Assembly (NCBI RefSeq): GCF_003265345.1
Contig: NZ_QFWW01000017.1
Location: 30,486-94,485 of the forward strand
Direction: 5' to 3'
From: Lentzea terrae
GTDB taxonomy: Bacteria; Actinomycetota; Actinomycetes; Mycobacteriales; Pseudonocardiaceae
DNA length: 64,000 bases
The stretch's first letter is position 1. Every line of letters begins with the position of its first letter. The position numbers and the translations under genes are program-made. Below are positions 8,209 through 16,497 of the stretch, one piece after another. A model generated the notes under the pieces. That model was not told the origin of the DNA and searched no databases. It was given only the letters and a program-made list of their open reading frames with translations.

Positions 8209-8362
8209 ATCCGCCCTCAAATCCCGCAATCCGACCGACCAAAGCTCACAACGCGATCGTCTGTCCGCGTATGCGTTTCGAACAGACGGCACGTCGTTGA
8301 CGCGATGCGGACCATGGCGCAAACCTTCAGGACAGACAAGTCGCGGTCATCGCGAAACGCTG

Positions 8363-9790
8363 TCACGACACACCGCCGAGGTGGTTGACGCACACGACCT
8401 TGGGCTGGGTCATCTCCTCGAAGGCGAAGCGCACGCCCTCGCGGCCCATGCTGCCGTACTTGAACCCGCCGAACGGCATGGCGTCGAACCGGTAGTCGGA
8501 CGAGTCGTTGATCATCACGCCACCTGCTTCCAGCAGCCTGGCCGCGGTCAGAGCTCGGTCCAGGCGCGCGGTGAAGATGCCCGCGTGCAGGCTGTAGTCG
8601 ATGGCGTTGGCCCGCTCGATGGCGTCCTCGAAGGACTCGACCGGCTGCAGCACCACGACCGGCGCGAACGCCTCGTCCTGCCAGATCGAACTGGTGCTCG
8701 GAACACCCTCCAGCACGGCAGGCGTGTACACCGAGCCGGTGACCTCGTTGCCGCACAACAGGATCGCGCCCCGCTCCACCGCCGCGTCCACCTTCACTTG
8801 AACGGCGAGCGCGGCCTGCCTGGTGATCATCGGGCCGACGTCGGTGCCCTCGTCGAGTGGGTCGCCGACGCGCAGCAGTTTCGTTCGAGCGACGAAGGCG
8901 TCGCGGAAGCGCTCGTAGACCTGGTGGGCGATCAGGATTCGCTGGGTGCCGATGCAGTTCTGGCCCGCGGCCCAGAACGCGCCGGACACGCAGGACTGCA
9001 CTGCCTCGTCGAGGTCGGCGTCGTCCATCACGATGACCGGGGCGTTGCCGCCCAGATCCATGGCGAGCTTCTTCAGGCCGGCCGTGCGGGCGATGGCCTC
9101 GCCGGTGGCGAATCCCCCGGTGAAGGACACCATGCGCACGTCGGGGGCGGAGACGAGCGCTGCGGCGATGTCGGCATCGCCGTTGACGACGGTGACGACC
9201 TCGTCGGGCAGGCCGGCCTCGACGAGGGTGTCGACCAGGCGCAGCGCGGACAGTGGTGTCAGGGCGGACGGTTTGAGGATGACCGCGTTGCCGCCCGCGA
9301 TGGCCGGTCCGAGCTTGTGGGCGACCAGGTTGAGCGGGTCGTTGAACGGGGTGATCGCGGCGATGATGCCCAGCGGTTCACGCGTGAACCAGCCCTGCCG
9401 GTTCTCCGAGCCCTCGTACGAGTCGAACGGGACGACCTCACCGGCGTTGCGCCGGGCCTCGGCCGCGGACAGCGAGAGGGTGTTGACCGCGCGGGCGACC
9501 TCCTTGCGGGCCTGGGTGATGGTCTTGCCGGCCTCGCTCACGATCAGCCGCGCGAAGGACTCCGCGCGCTGCTCGACCAGACGGGAGGCACCTTCCAGGG
9601 CCGACGCCCGAGCAGCACGGGACAACGCGGCCGCGATACGCCGCCCGCACCTGGCCTGCCGCAGGACGCTGCCGATGGCGGTGGCATCGACGGTGGGGAC
9701 CGAGGCGATGATCTCGCCGGTGTAAGGGTTGCGCACGGGCGCCATCTCGGCTCCGATCTCGACGCCGGCGTGCGTGATGGTGTCAGACAA
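8363..9790 (-). CDS. NAD(P)-dependent aldehyde dehydrogenase
   Basis: ALDH-superfamily enzyme of 475 residues that oxidises an aldehyde to an acid. The active-site Cys279 (GQNCIGTQ), Asn150 (TPFN) and the FTGG nucleotide loop are present. At the usual general-base position the motif reads MDLGGNAP with Asp245 instead of Glu. The start is taken as TTG at 9790 because AGGAG lies 7 bases upstream; upstream in-frame codons fall inside the preceding gene. It overlaps the stop of the homoserine-dehydrogenase-like gene, so the two are co-translated. The MDLGGNAP form resembles ALDH groups acting on short polar aldehydes, but no specific substrate is claimed. Confidence 0.85.
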   Translation of the reverse strand: MSDTITHAGVEIGAEMAPVRNPYTGEIIASVPTVDATAIGSVLRQARCGRRIAAALSRAARASALEGASRLVEQRAESFARLIVSEAGKTITQARKEVARAVNTLSLSAAEARRNAGEVVPFDSYEGSENRQGWFTREPLGIIAAITPFNDPLNLVAHKLGPAIAGGNAVILKPSALTPLSALRLVDTLVEAGLPDEVVTVVNGDADIAAALVSAPDVRMVSFTGGFATGEAIARTAGLKKLAMDLGGNAPVIVMDDADLDEAVQSCVSGAFWAAGQNCIGTQRILIAHQVYERFRDAFVARTKLLRVGDPLDEGTDVGPMITRQAALAVQVKVDAAVERGAILLCGNEVTGSVYTPAVLEGVPSTSSIWQDEAFAPVVVLQPVESFEDAIERANAIDYSLHAGIFTARLDRALTAARLLEAGGVMINDSSDYRFDAMPFGGFKYGSMGREGVRFAFEEMTQPKVVCVNHLGGVS

Positions 9791-10859
9791 GGTGGGTCTC
9801 CTGGAGGACGCGGCCCGTGGCGGTGGCGTGACGCTGGTGGATGGCGATGATGTCCGAGAGCAGGGCGTAGGCGGTTTCGATGCGGCCGGCACCAGGGCCG
9901 GACACCGTAACGGTGCCGAGGAGGTCGGTGTGGAACGCAACCGCGTTGACCGGGCCTGAGATGCCGGCGAGCGGGTGGTGGGAGGGCAGGGCGAGCGGGG
10001 CGACGCGGGCGTCGACGCTCCCGTCCTCGTTGCGGGTGGCGGAGCCCACGAGCTTCCAGCGCAACCCCTCCGAGGCGGCGTCCCGCACCTGGTCCGGTGT
10101 GATCGCGGAGATGCCCTCACAGAAGATGTCCTCGCGGCGCAGGTCGGCGCCGAGGACCTCGTTCGCCAGGATCATGACCTTGAGTTGGACGTCGTGACCC
10201 TCGATGTCGGCGGTGGGGTCGGCTTCGGCGTATCCCAGTTCCTGCGCTTCCGCGATGGCCGCCGGCAGATCGACGCCTTCCTCGAGCCGGCCGAGGACGT
10301 AGTTCGACGTGCCGTTCATGACGCCTTGGAGGCCGGTGATCTCCAGCCCGCCGAACAGGCTCTGGGCGGTGCGCAGGACAGGGGTGCCGCTGAGCACCGA
10401 GCCCTCGAACTCGAAACTGACACCGTGCTCGGCGGCCAGCGCCTTGAGCGCCTGGCCGGCGAGGGCCACCGGCCCCTTGTTCGTGGTGCACACGTGTTTG
10501 CCGGATTCGAGGGCCCAGCGCACGTGAGAGAGGGCGGGCTCACCGTCGGTGGGATTGGTGAACGTCGCCTCCACGACGACGTCGGACGGCACGTGGCGGA
10601 TCACCCACTCGTTGCGTGGATCGGCGCTTCCACCCGGCAGACCCGCGAAGTCCAGTTCCCCTGGCTCGGCGGCCAGCAGCGGCGCCAGATCGATGCCGTC
10701 GGTGTCCACCAGGGAACCGGCCCGCAAATCGGTGATCGCCACGACGCGCAGGGCGAAGCCCAAGTCCTCGGCGAGGCGGCCCCCGCGCTGGGACACCAGC
10801 TCGGCGAGCGCGCGGTTCACGCCGCCGAAGCCGATGAGGGCGAGGTCGTATCGGCTCAT
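9783..10859 (-). CDS. Homoserine-dehydrogenase-like oxidoreductase (no ACT domain)
   Basis: 358 residues with the NAD(P) motif [10 protein letters not shown] near residues 9-18. Homoserine dehydrogenase signatures are [31 protein letters not shown] and [11 protein letters not shown] with the catalytic lysine. The C-terminal ACT regulatory domain is absent, and the operon has no other threonine-biosynthesis gene, so a catabolic role in interconverting a semialdehyde and a hydroxy acid is more likely than biosynthesis (inference). ATG 10859 is preceded by AAGGAG. An operator-like site D lies 82 bases upstream. The aldehyde dehydrogenase follows with an 8-base overlap. Confidence 0.8.
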   Translation of the reverse strand: MSRYDLALIGFGGVNRALAELVSQRGGRLAEDLGFALRVVAITDLRAGSLVDTDGIDLAPLLAAEPGELDFAGLPGGSADPRNEWVIRHVPSDVVVEATFTNPTDGEPALSHVRWALESGKHVCTTNKGPVALAGQALKALAAEHGVSFEFEGSVLSGTPVLRTAQSLFGGLEITGLQGVMNGTSNYVLGRLEEGVDLPAAIAEAQELGYAEADPTADIEGHDVQLKVMILANEVLGADLRREDIFCEGISAITPDQVRDAASEGLRWKLVGSATRNEDGSVDARVAPLALPSHHPLAGISGPVNAVAFHTDLLGTVTVSGPGAGRIETAYALLSDIIAIHQRHATATGRVLQETHLV

Positions 10860-10941
10860 GTGAAAGGCTCCTTCGCGATCCACCGCATCCCACTGCGGTG
10901 CGGATGCTCAAAGCCTCGCCGCCAGACCCGTCACCTGCTCC

Positions 10942-10978
10942 ATGCCACAACGCTCAGAGAGCATGCCGATGTGCGCCG
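10942..10978. promoter_or_regulatory. Operator-like site D (weak IclR-regulon match)
   Basis: The left arm ATGCCACAA (10942-10950) and the central GC-TGC--GAT positions agree with site A, while the right arm is degenerate (GCGCCG). The distance to the homoserine-dehydrogenase start (82 bases) matches that of site A to the oxidase operon (79), and the orientation relative to the target gene is the same. Tentative. Confidence 0.4.
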
Positions 10979-11009
10979 GACTGATGACAATTCGCGCAGC
11001 ACGGCGCAG

Positions 11010-11198
11010 TCATAAAGCCGTGTGACCCCCGTCCACGGGGAGAACGACCACGTCGGCGGTTCTCCAGCGGTCCGCCGCCTTGGCGCCGAGCTCGGCAACG
11101 AACGCCTCCCGGCGGAAGTGAGAGGTGACCGCCTGGCCGATTCCGCTCGATGCCCCGGTGATCACGGCGTTGACGTGCTGCAGTCTCATGAAGCACAT
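11010..11198 (-). pseudogene. Short-chain dehydrogenase remnant with internal deletion
   Basis: A 62-codon frame joins an SDR N-terminus (AVITGASSGIGQAVTSHF) to an SDR C-terminus (VVVLPVDGGHTAL). The middle of the fold, including the Ser-Tyr-Lys catalytic residues of a normal 240-260 residue enzyme, is gone. The reading frame is open across the junction, consistent with an in-frame deletion. Operator-like site C lies directly in front of its start. It is probably non-functional, though a promoter may still read into it. Confidence 0.7.
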
Positions 11199-11235
11199 AT
11201 CCCACTATGTGGCACACCGTGCTAATTTATGGCAT
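11199..11235. promoter_or_regulatory. Operator-like site C (IclR regulon)
   Basis: ATCCCA (11199-11204) and TGGCAT (11230-11235) correspond to the arms of site A at the same 25-base spacing. Inner matches include CCAC-ATGT and CGTGCTA. It lies 74 bases before the second IclR start, the same distance as site A from the first IclR gene (76), and in the same orientation, pointing to shared autoregulation. Confidence 0.6.
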
Positions 11236-11309
11236 GACTATCCCCACCCCCGGAAGGGGTGGTCAAGAGCTGTGAGAAGAGAATGCAGAAGACCAACAGG
11301 GGGTAACGC

Positions 11310-12062
11310 GTGGAGATGAAGAGCGTGACCAGGTCGCTGCGCATTCTGGAGGCGGTTGCGCAGCACCAGCCGGTCACGGTGGGAGAGCTGACCAAGCTCT
11401 TCGGACTGCCCAAGTCGACTGTGCAACGCACGCTCGTCACGCTGCACGAGGCAGGATGGTTGCGCGCCAACCGGAAGGACACGACGCGCTGGGAGATCGG
11501 CGCGCGCGTGCTCGCCGTGCGTCCGGCGGCACTGCAGGGCTCCAGCCTGCTCGCGGCGGCCCGTGACCCGATGATCCGGTTGCGGGACAAGGTGAACGAG
11601 ACGATCCACCTGTCCGTGCCCGATGCATTGGACTGCATGGTGGTGGTCGACCGCATCGACTCGTCGCACGCGGTGCGCACGTTCCACGAGATCGGCGACA
11701 TCTCACCATTGCACGCCACGGCGGGTGGGCGGGCGGTACTGGCCAACACGGGCAAGTCCGATCTCGACGACGTTCTCGCCAGGCCGCTGGAGAGCTACAG
11801 CGAGATCACCCTCACCGATCCGCAGCAGCTCAGGGCGGAGCTGGAGCAGGTGTCGGCGAACGGCTACGCCATCAACCGCAACCAGTTCCGGCCCGGTGTG
11901 TGCGCGATCGCCTCGGCGATCCTGGACTCCGACGGCTCACCGCTGGCCGCGGTGGTGATCTCCATGCCGGACTCCCGCTTCGAGGAGGCCCGGCTCCCAG
12001 AACTGGGGCGCCTGGTCGCGGAAACCGCCAAGGAAATCTCCGCCCGCAGACTGGGTTCCTGA
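11310..12062 (+). CDS. IclR-family transcriptional regulator (copy 2)
   Basis: 250 residues, closely paralogous to the regulator at 5843. The first 45 residues, including the recognition helix PKSTVQRTLVTL, are almost identical, and differences concentrate in the effector domain (for example DALDCMVVVDRIDSSHAVRTF versus DVLQSMVVVDRVDCDHPVRTF). The GTG at 11310 is preceded by GGGGGTAACGC, the same leader as copy 1; an ATG six bases later is an alternative. Shared DNA-binding surface with different sensors suggests two inputs onto one set of operators. Confidence 0.88.
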   Translation: MEMKSVTRSLRILEAVAQHQPVTVGELTKLFGLPKSTVQRTLVTLHEAGWLRANRKDTTRWEIGARVLAVRPAALQGSSLLAAARDPMIRLRDKVNETIHLSVPDALDCMVVVDRIDSSHAVRTFHEIGDISPLHATAGGRAVLANTGKSDLDDVLARPLESYSEITLTDPQQLRAELEQVSANGYAINRNQFRPGVCAIASAILDSDGSPLAAVVISMPDSRFEEARLPELGRLVAETAKEISARRLGS

Positions 12063-12064
12063 CG

Positions 12065-12104
12065 TCGACGGGGAGCTTTCCCGACGTGGAAGGCTCCCCG
12101 TCGA
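12065..12104. terminator. Bidirectional hairpin between convergent operons
   Basis: TCGACGGGGAGC (12065-12076) pairs perfectly with GCTCCCCGTCGA (12093-12104), and the stem extends inward by five more pairs (one G-T) around a 6-base loop. It separates the rightward IclR gene from the leftward succinate-semialdehyde dehydrogenase gene. Confidence 0.8.
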
Positions 12105-12112
12105 TCTCTCGG

Positions 12113-13552
12113 TCAGGAAACCGGCACGGCGACGTACTTGTAGTCCAGGAACTCGTCGATGCCGACGCGGCCGCCCTCGCGGCCCAGGCCGGACTGCTTC
12201 ACGCCACCGAACGGGGCGGCGGGGTTGGAGACGAGGCCGGTGTTGAGGCCGACCATGCCCGCCTCCAGCCGTTCGCTCACCCGCAGCGCCCGGTCCAGCG
12301 ACTCGGTGAACACGTAGCCCACTAGACCCCATTCGGTGTCGTTGGCTTGGCGCACCACCTCGTCCTCGTCGTCGAACGTCAGGATCGCCGCGACCGGACC
12401 GAAGATCTCCGTGCTCATCAAGTCGCTGTCCGGCGACACCCGGCTCAGCACCGTCGGCGGGTAGAAGCTGCCCGGACCGTCCGGAGTCCGGCCGCCGGCG
12501 AGGACTCGCGCACCACGTTGAACCGCGTCCTCGACCAGGCGCTCGACCTTGCGGCGGCCGTTCCGGTCGATCAACGGACCGACGTCGACCCCCGGCTCGG
12601 TGCCGGGACCGACGTTGAGCGCGCTCATGCGTGCAGACAGCCGCACGGCGAACTCCTCCGCCACATCGCGGTGCACGAAGAACCGGTTGGCCGCGGTGCA
12701 GGCCTCGCCCATGTTGCGCATCTTGGCGACCATCGCGCCGTCGACCGCCTTGTCCAGGTCGGCGTCGTCGAACACGATGAACGGCGCGTTGCCACCCAGC
12801 TCCATCGACGTGCGCACCACCTGCTCGGCCGACTGCTCCAGCAGCAGCTTGCCCACGCCCGTGGACCCGGTGAACGACAGCTTGCGGATGCGCCCGCCGC
12901 GCAGCAGCGGTTCGACGACCTCGCCCGGCTTGGACGTGGTGACCACGTTCAGCACGCCGTCCGGCAAGCCCGCCTCGCGCAGGATCTCCGCGAGGACGAG
13001 GCTGGACAACGGGGTCTGCGGCGCGGGCTTGAGCACCATCGTGCAGCCGGCCGCGATCGCCGGGCCGATCTTGCGGGTACCCATTGCCAGCGGGAAGTTC
13101 CACGGCGTGATCAACAGACACGGCCCCACCGGCCGCCGCATCAACAGCATCCGGTTGCGGCCGTCGGGCAGCGTGCCGAAACCACCCTCGATCCGCACCG
13201 CCTCCTCCGAGAACCACCGGAAGAACTCGGCCGCGTAGGCCACCTCTCCCCTGGCCTCGGCCAGCGGCTTGCCCATCTCCGTGGTCATGAGGTGAGCAAG
13301 CTCGTCCGTGCGCTCGATGATGATGTCGTAAGCACGGCGCAGGATTTCGCTGCGCTTGCGTGGTGCGGTGGCGGCCCACTCCTCCTGGACCCGCACCGCC
13401 GCGTCCACCGCCAGCTGCGCGTCCTTGGCTCCCGCGTCCGCGACATGACAGACGACCTCACCGGTCGCCGGGTTGTCGACGGGCATCGTGGCGCCGTCCG
13501 CGGCGTCCACCCACGTACCGCCGATGAACAACTGCTTCGGAACGTCGATCAT
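12113..13552 (-). CDS. gabD: Succinate-semialdehyde dehydrogenase
   Basis: ALDH-family enzyme of 479 residues converting succinate semialdehyde to succinate with NAD(P)+. The visible catalytic set is Asn152 (PWNF), Lys175 (VLKPAP), Glu251 (MELGGNAP) and Cys285 (GEACTAANR). FTGSTGVGK forms the nucleotide loop, and GEACTAANR is characteristic of the SSADH subgroup. The start overlaps the upstream gene by ATGA. Being last in an operon with a GABA transaminase supports the GABA shunt assignment; related aldehydes cannot be excluded. Confidence 0.85.
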   Translation of the reverse strand: MIDVPKQLFIGGTWVDAADGATMPVDNPATGEVVCHVADAGAKDAQLAVDAAVRVQEEWAATAPRKRSEILRRAYDIIIERTDELAHLMTTEMGKPLAEARGEVAYAAEFFRWFSEEAVRIEGGFGTLPDGRNRMLLMRRPVGPCLLITPWNFPLAMGTRKIGPAIAAGCTMVLKPAPQTPLSSLVLAEILREAGLPDGVLNVVTTSKPGEVVEPLLRGGRIRKLSFTGSTGVGKLLLEQSAEQVVRTSMELGGNAPFIVFDDADLDKAVDGAMVAKMRNMGEACTAANRFFVHRDVAEEFAVRLSARMSALNVGPGTEPGVDVGPLIDRNGRRKVERLVEDAVQRGARVLAGGRTPDGPGSFYPPTVLSRVSPDSDLMSTEIFGPVAAILTFDDEDEVVRQANDTEWGLVGYVFTESLDRALRVSERLEAGMVGLNTGLVSNPAAPFGGVKQSGLGREGGRVGIDEFLDYKYVAVPVS

Positions 13553-16497
13553 GGGTTACCTCCTGGGTCGAGCAGCTCTGCCAGGTGCACGGCGCGAACG
13601 CCGAGGTGGTCGACCTGGGTGGCGCAGCTGAAACCGTCCGCCACGACGACGGCATCGGGGTTTTCTTCCAGTCGTGGCCGCAGGGCGAGGTCCGCCACGG
13701 CCATCGACGTGTCGTAGTGCTGTTCCTCGAAACCGAAGTTGCCCGCGAGCCCGCAGCAACCTTCGGCCTCGGTCACCTTCCGCACACCGAGCTTGCGCAG
13801 CAGGTCACGCGGACCGCCGAAGGTGGCGTACTCGTGGCAATGCGTTTGCAGCACCACGGAATCCGGTACGGCCGGTTTCCAGTCCGAAGTGGACAGTTCG
13901 GTGAGCGCGCCGGTGAGGGTGTGCACGCGCGCGGCGACCCGCCGGGCGGCGTCGGTGTCCAGCAGTTCGGGCACGTCGCGCTTCAACGCCGCCGCACAAC
14001 TCGGTTCCGTCACCACGATCGGCAGGTCGCGATGCGGGCCACGGTCGAGCCGGGTGATGGTGCGGGCCATCACCCGGCGTGCCACCGAAAGCTGACCGGT
14101 GCTGACCCACGTGAGGCCGCAGCACAGTCCGCTGCTCGGTGTGCAGGGCACCCCGGCGGCGCCGAGCACGCGTGCGGCGGCACCGGCGACGTGCGGGCGG
14201 AAGGCGCGCGTGAAGCTGTCGACGAACAGCACCGCGGCCGGTCTGTCGACCGCCGTGCGCAGAACGGACTTCAGCGCACGGCGGGACGCGAAGGCAGGGA
14301 TGGCCCGGTGCCGGGTGACACCGCCCAGCCAGGCGGCGACCTTGCCCAGCGGCCCGCGCAGGACCGCGTTGAGCGGCCGTGCGACGTACGCCGCGAGCTT
14401 GGACGTCGCGGGCAACCATCCCAGCGAGTAGTGCGAGCGCGGCCGGACCCGGCCGCGGTAGTGCTGGTGCAGGAACTCGGCTTTGTAGGTGGCCATGTCC
14501 ACGCCGGTCGGGCAGTCGGTGGAACACGCCTTGCACGACAGGCAGAGGTCCAGCGCGTCCTTCACCTCGGTGGAGCGCCAGCCGTCCCGCACGACGTCGC
14601 CGCGCAGCATCTCCTGCAGCATCCGGGCACGGCCGCGGGTGGAGTGGTTCTCCTCCCCCGTCGCGCGGTAGCTGGGGCACATCACGCCACCGGAGTTGCT
14701 GCGGCAACGGCCGACACCGACACAACGCCGGACCGCGCCCGCGAAGCCGTCTTTGTCGTGGGGGAAAGTGAAAAGCGTTGTGCGCCCCTGCGGCTGCGCG
14801 GCGTCGAACGCGAGACCGACATCGCCGCGGCGGAACAGGGATAGCGTTGGGCGGCCCTGTGGATGTGGGGTGTCCGACGCGAGATCGGTGCCGTCGCGGC
14901 GGAACAGCGCCCGACGCCCCTGTGGCATGTCCAACGCGAGGTCCGCGTCCACCGCCGCCGGCGCCACGATCACGCCGGGGTTCAGCAGACCGTCCGGGTC
15001 GAAAACCCGCTTGAACCCCTCGAACGCCCCGATGACCGCCGGGCTGTACATGACCTCCAGCAGCTCACTGCGCGCCCGCCCGTCCCCGTGCTCGCCGGAC
15101 AACGTGCCGCCGTGCCGCACGACGACCTCGGCCGCCTCGCGCAGGAACCGGCGAGTGGCGGCCCTGCCCTCCTCGCTCGCGAGGTCGAAGTCGATCCGCA
15201 CGTGCACGCACCCCGCACCGAAGTGTCCATAGAGGACTCCGGTGAGCCGGTGCGCGGCCAGCAGCGCGCGGAAGTCGCGCAGGTAGCCCGCCAGGTTCTC
15301 GGGCGCCACCGCCGCGTCCTCCCAGCCCGGCCACGACTCGCCGCCGTCGACCAGCCGGGCGGCGAGCCCCGCGCCGTCCTCGCGCACCCGCCACAACGAA
15401 CGGCGCTGCGCCTCGCTGTCGACCACCCGGCCGTCGAGCATGCGGCCGCGGGCCTTCAGCGTGTCGAGCAGCTGCCCGGCGCGGACCGCGACCTCGCCCG
15501 AGTCGTCGCCGTCCAGTTCGACGTACAGCCAGGCGCGGCCGTCCGGCAGGCCGGTGACCGAGCCCGGGCCGCGCCGGGCGCGCATCGTGGCGACGATCGC
15601 GGAGTCCATGCCCTCCACCGCGGTGGGGTTCCACCGCAGGATCTCCGGCACGTCCTCGGCGGCGTCCACGACGTCGTCGTAGCCCAGCGCCAGCAACGTC
15701 GCCGCCGGCGCCGTCGCCACGAGCCGGACGGTCGCCGCCACGACCACGGCGCACGTGCCCTCGGTGCCGACCAGGGCGCGGGCGAGGTCGAAACCGTTCT
15801 CCGGCAGGAGGTGGTGCAGCTGGTAGCCGGAGACCTGGCGCGGGATGCGGCCCAGTTCGGTGCGGATCGGGGCGAGGTTCTCGCCGATCAGCCGGCGCAG
15901 TGCCGCCTCCAGCTCGGCGGCCGCGCCGTAGTCGGACGGGTCGGCGGGGCGCAGGCCCTTGTGGTCGGCGATCGCGTGCAGACCGTCGATGGTGACGATC
16001 TCCAGCGACTCGACGTGGCCGCTGGTGCGCCCGTGCCGCACCGAACGGTTGCCACAGGCGTCGTTGCCGATCATGCCGCCGATCGTGCAGCGGCTGTGGG
16101 AGGACGGGTCGGGGCCGAAGGTGAGGCCGTGCGGTGCGACCGCGTCGCGCAGGTCGTCCAGCACCACACCGGCCTCGACTCGAGCGGTACGACCGATCGG
16201 GTCGATGCCGAGGATCCGGTTCATGCCGCGGGAGAAATCGAGCACGAGACCCGGCCCGACGGCGTTGCCCGCCATGCTCGTGCCGCCTCCCCGCGCCGTG
16301 ACCGCCACCCCGAGCTCCCGGCAGGCCCGCAGCGCCGCGGACACCTCCTCGGGAGAACGGGGGAAGGCCACGGCGCGAGGCGCCACCCGGTAGTTGGAGG
16401 CGTCGTAGGCGAAGGGCGCAGTTCCTCCGGCCTCCGACTCCACCCGCAGTCCGGGGGCGGTCTCGGCGAGCAGTCGCACCAGCGGGTCGGCACTCAT
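13549..16497 (-). CDS. FAD/4Fe-4S 2-hydroxyacid dehydrogenase (D-lactate/D-2-hydroxyglutarate type, fused)
   Basis: 982-residue fusion resembling E. coli YdiJ. The N-terminal FAD_binding_4 domain (ARGGGTSMAGNAVG, then GNDACGNRSVRHG) is followed by an FAD-oxidase C-terminal domain. Next come a ferredoxin-like domain (CVGVGRCR, CLSCKACSTDCP) and a C-terminal heterodisulfide-reductase-like region with LCCGL and GCCGLAGNFG. It should oxidise a D-2-hydroxyacid and pass electrons to the membrane pool. Start ATG 16497 overlaps the transaminase stop (ATGA); upstream in-frame codons lie inside that gene. A low-complexity insertion with three PQGR units lies before the Fe-S region. In a GABA operon, D-2-hydroxyglutarate is an attractive substrate (inference). 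Confidence 0.85.
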   Translation of the reverse strand: MSADPLVRLLAETAPGLRVESEAGGTAPFAYDASNYRVAPRAVAFPRSPEEVSAALRACRELGVAVTARGGGTSMAGNAVGPGLVLDFSRGMNRILGIDPIGRTARVEAGVVLDDLRDAVAPHGLTFGPDPSSHSRCTIGGMIGNDACGNRSVRHGRTSGHVESLEIVTIDGLHAIADHKGLRPADPSDYGAAAELEAALRRLIGENLAPIRTELGRIPRQVSGYQLHHLLPENGFDLARALVGTEGTCAVVVAATVRLVATAPAATLLALGYDDVVDAAEDVPEILRWNPTAVEGMDSAIVATMRARRGPGSVTGLPDGRAWLYVELDGDDSGEVAVRAGQLLDTLKARGRMLDGRVVDSEAQRRSLWRVREDGAGLAARLVDGGESWPGWEDAAVAPENLAGYLRDFRALLAAHRLTGVLYGHFGAGCVHVRIDFDLASEEGRAATRRFLREAAEVVVRHGGTLSGEHGDGRARSELLEVMYSPAVIGAFEGFKRVFDPDGLLNPGVIVAPAAVDADLALDMPQGRRALFRRDGTDLASDTPHPQGRPTLSLFRRGDVGLAFDAAQPQGRTTLFTFPHDKDGFAGAVRRCVGVGRCRSNSGGVMCPSYRATGEENHSTRGRARMLQEMLRGDVVRDGWRSTEVKDALDLCLSCKACSTDCPTGVDMATYKAEFLHQHYRGRVRPRSHYSLGWLPATSKLAAYVARPLNAVLRGPLGKVAAWLGGVTRHRAIPAFASRRALKSVLRTAVDRPAAVLFVDSFTRAFRPHVAGAAARVLGAAGVPCTPSSGLCCGLTWVSTGQLSVARRVMARTITRLDRGPHRDLPIVVTEPSCAAALKRDVPELLDTDAARRVAARVHTLTGALTELSTSDWKPAVPDSVVLQTHCHEYATFGGPRDLLRKLGVRKVTEAEGCCGLAGNFGFEEQHYDTSMAVADLALRPRLEENPDAVVVADGFSCATQVDHLGVRAVHLAELLDPGGNP
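14766..14931 (-). repeat. Three PQGR-xx-LFRR repeat units inside the FAD/Fe-S dehydrogenase gene
   Basis: The encoded protein carries MPQGRRALFRRDGTDLA, PQGRPTLSLFRRGDVGLA and PQGRTTLFTF in succession. Equivalent points in the DNA (the CCCTG of each unit on the + strand, ending at 14790, 14859 and 14922) are 69 and 63 bases apart, so frame is kept. The units fall between the flavin C-terminal domain and the first Fe-S cysteine, where relatives usually have a short linker. Confidence 0.8.
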
